Of a DNA stretch of 64,000 nt, positions 60,185-64,000 are shown piece after piece (within the stretch, counting starts at the first letter, position 1; the number at the start of each line of letters is the position of its first letter). This DNA comes from Thalassobius sp047123305 (GTDB lineage: Bacteria > Pseudomonadota > Alphaproteobacteria > Rhodobacterales > Rhodobacteraceae). The stretch is from assembly GCF_047123305.1 (NCBI RefSeq), contig NZ_CP138918.1, positions 3,968,001 through 4,032,000 on the forward strand, in the 5' to 3' direction. The notes under the pieces are model-generated. The model saw only the letters and a program-made list of their open reading frames with translations, had not been told where the DNA came from and did no database searches. Made by a program: the position numbers and the translations under genes.

Positions 60185-60243
60185 TGGGCGGGGCCTTATA
60201 TCTTCCCCTATCAATGCGATCACGTGCGACAGTTGCAGGCAAT

Positions 60244-60774
60244 TCATCCAAGCAAAAGTGGATAGTTCAAACTGTCCGCCAAGCTGTAGTGCCACCATTC
60301 GAAGGGATTGTGCTGAAAACCCGCCTCAGCCATTAACCCCAACAGGATCCAGCGGTTGCGCTGTGCCTTAGCGGGGATGTCGATGCTACCGTGATGGGAT
60401 TGCGGCAAAGCGGCGTCAAAGGCGGTTCCCATATCGAGTAGGGACCCTTCATTGGTTGTCAAAGTTAGGTCCACAGCAATACCGCGGCTGTGGTCCGATC
60501 CGACCGCCGGATCGGCCACAAACTCAGGGTCCGGCCGCACTGCCCAAAGGCGCCTTTGCACCGATTGCGGACGAAACGCATCCAGAACCCGGACCCGAAG
60601 ATCAAGTGCGGCCGCACGTTCCGCCATGTGATACAGCGCGGCCGCCGCATCGGGATGCAGGCGGGCGACCTGGTCTTCGGCCCGGGTGTAGAGTACCTCT
60701 CCGGCAAAATTGTACCGCGTGGCATAGGCCAGCTGCACATCGATTGCCGGATGTGCAATGGGTGTTAGGCGCAT
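60244..60774 (-). CDS. ddpX: D-alanyl-D-alanine dipeptidase (VanX/DdpX type, M15 family)
   Basis: A 176-residue zinc dipeptidase. Zinc ligands and catalytic residues are seen in VGSDHSRGIAVDLTLTTNEG (SxHxxGxAxD, His and Asp) and FEWWHYSL (Glu-x-x-His). VRVLDAFRPQSVQRRLW carries the conserved Arg. There is no signal peptide, as expected for a cytoplasmic DdpX. The start ATG 60774 overlaps the end of the ATPase gene by 10 bases. It hydrolyses D-Ala-D-Ala released from cell walls, and the ABC genes next to it would import the dipeptide. Confidence 0.9.
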   Translation of the reverse strand: MRLTPIAHPAIDVQLAYATRYNFAGEVLYTRAEDQVARLHPDAAAALYHMAERAAALDLRVRVLDAFRPQSVQRRLWAVRPDPEFVADPAVGSDHSRGIAVDLTLTTNEGSLLDMGTAFDAALPQSHHGSIDIPAKAQRNRWILLGLMAEAGFQHNPFEWWHYSLADSLNYPLLLG

Positions 60775-61739
60775 GCTGGGGTTTTCTCGGCCTGTGCCGG
60801 TTCGAGCTGACAACACCGAACTGCCCCATCACCGGTTTGAATCATATCCTGCCGCTGTTCACACGCCGCGTCCGCCCGGTCGCAGCGGTCTTTGAAAAAA
60901 CAGCCCCGCGGCAGTTTGCGGTTCGACGGCAGATCCATGTTGGCAAGCGCGTCGCCAAGGCCTGCGCCCCCCCGCATAGTGGGGATCGAGGCCAGCAAGA
61001 GCTTGGTATAGGGATGTTGCGGGGCAGCCAGAACCGTGGCCGCAGGGCCCTGTTCGACCACCTGCCCCAGATACATCACCGCCACGGCGTCACATAGGTA
61101 GCGCACAACGGAAATGTCATGGGAGATGAAAATGTAGGTAAGTCCCCGTTCAGCCTGCAAGTCCTTCAACAAGTTCAAAATTTGTGCCTGAATCGAGATA
61201 TCCAGCGCCGAGGTTGGCTCATCCAGAACAATCACATCCGGGTTAGACGACAGCGCCCGCGCAATGGCGATCCGCTGCCGCTGCCCACCGGAGAACTCGT
61301 GCGGATAGCGATCCAGAACCTCTGGGCGCAAGCCCACTTTGGTGGCAAGATCTGCGGCCAGTGCGCGCAACTCAAGCGTCGGGCGCTTGTGGCGCGCAAA
61401 CACCGGTTCGGTGATAACCCGCCAGACCGGCATGCGTGCGTTGAGCGAGCTTTGCGGGTCCTGAAATACGATCTGAACGTCGTGGTCGCTGGCAAAATTA
61501 CGCTCCACCCTGCCCTCGTTTGGGGCACGAATGCCCATCAGAACCTGCGCCAGTGTAGACTTGCCACAGCCACTTTCGCCCACAATCCCCAGGGTTTTGC
61601 CGCGCGGTATTTCCAGATCAATTCCGTTCAGCGCATGGACGTAGCCGCGGGGCCGTCCGCGCCAATCCTGCCCAAATGGAAACCGCATGTGGATGCCTTG
61701 CAGCGCCATTATGGGGGGTGTGTTTGTCGGATGTGTCAT
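60765..61739 (-). CDS. Dipeptide ABC transporter ATP-binding protein (DppF/DdpF-like)
   Basis: A 324-residue ATPase of the oligopeptide family. Walker A VGESGCGKST, Q-loop VQIVFQDPQSSLNARMPV, signature FSGGQRQRIAIARAL, Walker B VIVLDEPTSALD, then the C-terminal peptide-transporter extension with cysteines (GCFFKDRCDRADAACEQRQD). ATG 61739 overlaps the preceding ATPase stop by ATGA. With DppD, DppB and DppC homologues it forms the importer next to ddpX. Confidence 0.93.
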   Translation of the reverse strand: MTHPTNTPPIMALQGIHMRFPFGQDWRGRPRGYVHALNGIDLEIPRGKTLGIVGESGCGKSTLAQVLMGIRAPNEGRVERNFASDHDVQIVFQDPQSSLNARMPVWRVITEPVFARHKRPTLELRALAADLATKVGLRPEVLDRYPHEFSGGQRQRIAIARALSSNPDVIVLDEPTSALDISIQAQILNLLKDLQAERGLTYIFISHDISVVRYLCDAVAVMYLGQVVEQGPAATVLAAPQHPYTKLLLASIPTMRGGAGLGDALANMDLPSNRKLPRGCFFKDRCDRADAACEQRQDMIQTGDGAVRCCQLEPAQAEKTPACA

Positions 61740-62713
61740 TGCGGGGTTTCCTCGCGCAGCCAGCAGGCTGCTTGGTGGTCGGGACCGACCGGTGTCAGGT
61801 GGGGGCGAATGACACAATCTGCGTGGGCGTGGCGGCACCGGGGCTGAAAGGCACAGCCGCGCGGTGGTTTCACCAGATTGGGAACCGTGCCGGGGATCGA
61901 GGTCAGCGGGGCGCCAGGATCCGCGTCTTCTGGCAGAGCCTCGATCAAGGCTGCGGTATAGGGGTGCTGCGGATTACCAAGCACCTCTTGCGCGGGGCCG
62001 GTTTCCACAACACGCCCTGCATACATCACATAGATCCGATCACAGAACTGGCTGATAACCGCCAGATCGTGCGAGATGAACAGCACCGACGCTCCGGTTT
62101 GGTGGGCTTTGGCGTGCAGCAACTGCAACACTTGCCGTTGCACTGTGACGTCCAGTGCCGTTGTCGGCTCATCCGCGACCAGCAGCTTTGGCGCACAGGC
62201 AAAAGCCATCCCAATGAGGATCCGTTGCCGCATACCGCCTGACAATTCGAAGGGATAGCGGGTCAGGATTTCCTCTGCATCATTGATGCGCATGTCCTGC
62301 AGCAGCTCAATGGCACGCGCTTTGGCCGCCCTGCCGCGCAAATCCGAATGCAATTCAATCACCCGCAGCATCTGTTTGCCGATGCTCTTGGTCGGGTTCA
62401 GCGCGGTTTGTGGTTCCTGACAGATCATCGCCACATCGCCGCCGCGCAGATGGTTCATATCGCGCTCTGACATCTTGGCGACATCACGGCCCAGCAGACT
62501 GATTTTTCCAGCGTCTTGCCGGTAAGACCCTTTCGGCAGCAGGCGCAGCGCGGTCATTGCGGTGACCGACTTGGCCGAGCCACTTTCACCAACAAGTCCA
62601 ACAATTTCACTTGGCTGGACCTCAAGATCCACACCATTCACGGCATGAACGTTGCCCCTAAAACCAGGAAATAGCACTTCCAGCGCGTCGATTTTCAAAA
62701 CGGGATCTGCCAT
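61736..62713 (-). CDS. Dipeptide ABC transporter ATP-binding protein (DppD/DdpD-like)
   Basis: A 325-residue ATPase. Walker A VGESGSAKSV (with Ala in place of the usual Gly before Lys), signature LSGGMRQRILIGMAFA, Walker B LLVADEPTTALD, switch His VLFISHDLAVISQF, then a C-terminal cysteine-containing tail (PPRGCAFQPRCRHAHADCVI). The GSAKS Walker A variant occurs in several DppD-type proteins. The start ATG 62713 is one base from the permease stop. Confidence 0.93.
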   Translation of the reverse strand: MADPVLKIDALEVLFPGFRGNVHAVNGVDLEVQPSEIVGLVGESGSAKSVTAMTALRLLPKGSYRQDAGKISLLGRDVAKMSERDMNHLRGGDVAMICQEPQTALNPTKSIGKQMLRVIELHSDLRGRAAKARAIELLQDMRINDAEEILTRYPFELSGGMRQRILIGMAFACAPKLLVADEPTTALDVTVQRQVLQLLHAKAHQTGASVLFISHDLAVISQFCDRIYVMYAGRVVETGPAQEVLGNPQHPYTAALIEALPEDADPGAPLTSIPGTVPNLVKPPRGCAFQPRCRHAHADCVIRPHLTPVGPDHQAACWLREETPQ

Positions 62714-62714
62714 A

Positions 62715-63605
62715 TCAACGGGCTTTCTGTTTGGGATCAAGGATGTCGCGGATGCCGTCCCCAAGGAGGTTGAAGGCCGTGGCGGTGATCAGGATGGCAA
62801 AGCCGGGAAAGGCCGAGTACCACCATTGATCCAGAATATAGTTCCGTCCCGTGGCCACCATCGCCCCCCATTCCGCGGTGGGTTGCTGTGCGCCAAGCCC
62901 GATGAAGCTGAGAGCCGAAGCCAACAGAATTGTGCTGCCCAAATCCAGCGTCGCCTGCACCATCACCGGTGACAGGATATTGGGCAGAATGTGCCACCGT
63001 AGAATATGCAGTCTGGACGCCTTAAAAGTCTCGGCCGCGGTGACAAAAGACATCTCGCGGATCAGCAGGGTTTGGCCGCGTGCGAGGCGCACATAAACCG
63101 GGACCCGCACCAAAGCGATGGCAATAGCCGCGTTGATCAGGCTTGGCCCAAGGGCGGCTGCCAGCGCCATGATCAGCACCAAAGAGGGCACTGAGAGGAC
63201 CACATCCATCAACCGCATGATGACGGTGTCGACACGCCCACCGATCAGCCCCGCAAAGGCACCGATCAAGGTTCCTGACAGTCCCGCAACGATCACCACA
63301 AAGAACCCGACCGCCACGGATTGTCGCCCGCCGTAAAGGATCCGGGAATAGATATCGCGGCCCACTTCGTCCGTGCCAAAGAAATGCGTCAGGCTTGGCG
63401 CGGTGAGACGGGCGCGCAGATCGATCGCATTTGGGTCATGGGTTGCAAAGACGGGTGCGAAGATCACCAGCAGCAACACTGTCAACACAATCGCGCCGCC
63501 CCCCAGCGTCAGCGGGCTCTGCTTGAGTTGATACCAAAGATAGCCCCAGTTCACGCGACCAAGCGCACGTTTCAACGGGTTCGGGGAAACGGATACGTCG
63601 CTCAT
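62715..63605 (-). CDS. Dipeptide ABC transporter permease (DppC/DdpC-like)
   Basis: A 296-residue permease. The N-terminal cytoplasmic part (NPLKRALGRVNWGYLWYQLK) is followed by six membrane segments. DppC signatures are HFFGTDEVGRDIYSRILYGG and the EAA-like loop SFVTAAETFKASRLHILRWH, then ILPNILSPVMVQATLDLGST. I choose ATG 63605, which overlaps the DppB stop by ATGA; a GTG one codon earlier is also possible. It forms the heteromeric channel with the next gene. Confidence 0.94.
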   Translation of the reverse strand: MSDVSVSPNPLKRALGRVNWGYLWYQLKQSPLTLGGGAIVLTVLLLVIFAPVFATHDPNAIDLRARLTAPSLTHFFGTDEVGRDIYSRILYGGRQSVAVGFFVVIVAGLSGTLIGAFAGLIGGRVDTVIMRLMDVVLSVPSLVLIMALAAALGPSLINAAIAIALVRVPVYVRLARGQTLLIREMSFVTAAETFKASRLHILRWHILPNILSPVMVQATLDLGSTILLASALSFIGLGAQQPTAEWGAMVATGRNYILDQWWYSAFPGFAILITATAFNLLGDGIRDILDPKQKAR

Positions 63606-64000
63606 CACGAGACCTCCCGGATGCGCGGATCAACCGCCATATAGATCAGATCAACGGCAAGGTTGATCAGCACATAGGCCAGTGACACCACAACGGTGAA
63701 GCCCATAACCGCCGGGAAATCCAGCGCCTGGATCGAGTTCACCACATAGGCGCCCATGCCCGGCCAGGCGAAGACGGTTTCCGTCAACACGGCCCCATAC
63801 AGGAGGTCCCCCAGCGCAAGACCCAGCACCGTGATCGAGGGGATCATGGCGTTGGGCAGCGCTTCGGTAAAGACGATTTTGAAACGGCTGAGGCCATTGG
63901 CCTTGGCAGTCCGAATATAGTCTTGCTGCAGTTCTTCCAGCATTGCGGCACGCACCTGGCGGGCAACCACACCAAGATGCACAAAACCCAAGGTGAAGGC
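63605..64000 (-). CDS. Dipeptide ABC transporter permease (DppB/DdpB-like), cut by window edge
   Basis: The visible 131 codons are the C-terminal part of a DppB-type permease; the frame is open to base 64000, so its start lies outside. The EAA loop reads LEELQQDYIRTAKANGLSRF followed by VFTEALPNAMIPSITVLGLA. Then TETVFAWPGMGAYVVNSIQA and the final helix end in IYMAVDPRIREVS, as usual for the family. The order B-C-D-F-X suggests the binding protein is encoded just beyond the window. Confidence 0.92.
   Translation of the reverse strand, partial: AFTLGFVHLGVVARQVRAAMLEELQQDYIRTAKANGLSRFKIVFTEALPNAMIPSITVLGLALGDLLYGAVLTETVFAWPGMGAYVVNSIQALDFPAVMGFTVVVSLAYVLINLAVDLIYMAVDPRIREVS

Overview
The window looks like chromosomal DNA of a Roseobacter-group alphaproteobacterium (Rhodobacterales). 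The evidence is moderately high G+C, tight ATGA gene overlaps, many TRAP and ABC uptake operons, FolE2, a DdpX-type operon, and promoter motifs matching those described for Rhodobacter sigma-E. No rRNA, tRNA or CRISPR array was seen, so the assignment rests on gene content and general familiarity. Neither species nor replicon type can be told.

Layout. (1) 1-3.7 kb: a TRAP transporter (dctPQM), a Gfo/Idh/MocA oxidoreductase and a GntR/FCD regulator, with a matching palindrome in both promoter gaps. (2) 3.9-4.7 kb: a decayed LysR remnant. (3) 5-19.5 kb: a light and oxidative-stress island. It holds folM- and folE2-like pterin genes, an orphan Stealth phosphotransferase, and an operon of three photolyase/cryptochrome-family proteins plus a DUF2256 zinc-ribbon protein. 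AraC, NmrA and DUF1772 genes follow, then a second photolyase truncated by an IS3-type remnant, then an exported protein-tspO-CIA30 operon. Four transcription units here share a promoter of the form TGATCC-N16-CGTA(A/G)T, which I read as an ECF sigma-E (RpoE-ChrR type) singlet-oxygen regulon. One photolyase-family protein appears circularly permuted, and another lacks the iron-sulphur cysteines of its family.

(4) 20.3-27.8 kb: a LacI-controlled sugar operon (two permeases, binding protein, glycoside hydrolase, ATPase, aldose epimerase) with palindromic operators. (5) 27.8-30 kb: gene-poor DNA with a heavily decayed IS5-family transposase. (6) 30-41 kb: ferric-siderophore uptake (two TonB receptors, binding protein, two FecCD permeases, ATPase, siderophore-interacting reductase) with AraC and TetR regulators. 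(7) 42.5-44.1 kb: an unusual IclR-like/SMP-30 propeller fusion.

(8) 44.3-60.2 kb: the largest and least explained locus. A minus-strand run of 14 genes begins with a CUT1 ABC transporter. It continues with four NTF2/SnoaL-related or catabolic enzyme genes, an SDR, a LacI repressor, another SnoaL-like gene, a bicupin, a MetE-C-like zinc alkyltransferase, an alpha/beta hydrolase and an RraA-type aldolase. A divergent pair encodes a fourth SnoaL-like protein and an amidohydrolase. Two copies of the palindrome TGCATACGTATGCA (one imperfect) lie between the divergent units. The substrate is unknown. (9) 60.2-64 kb: ddpX plus dipeptide ABC genes, cut off by the window end, probably for D-Ala-D-Ala uptake and hydrolysis.
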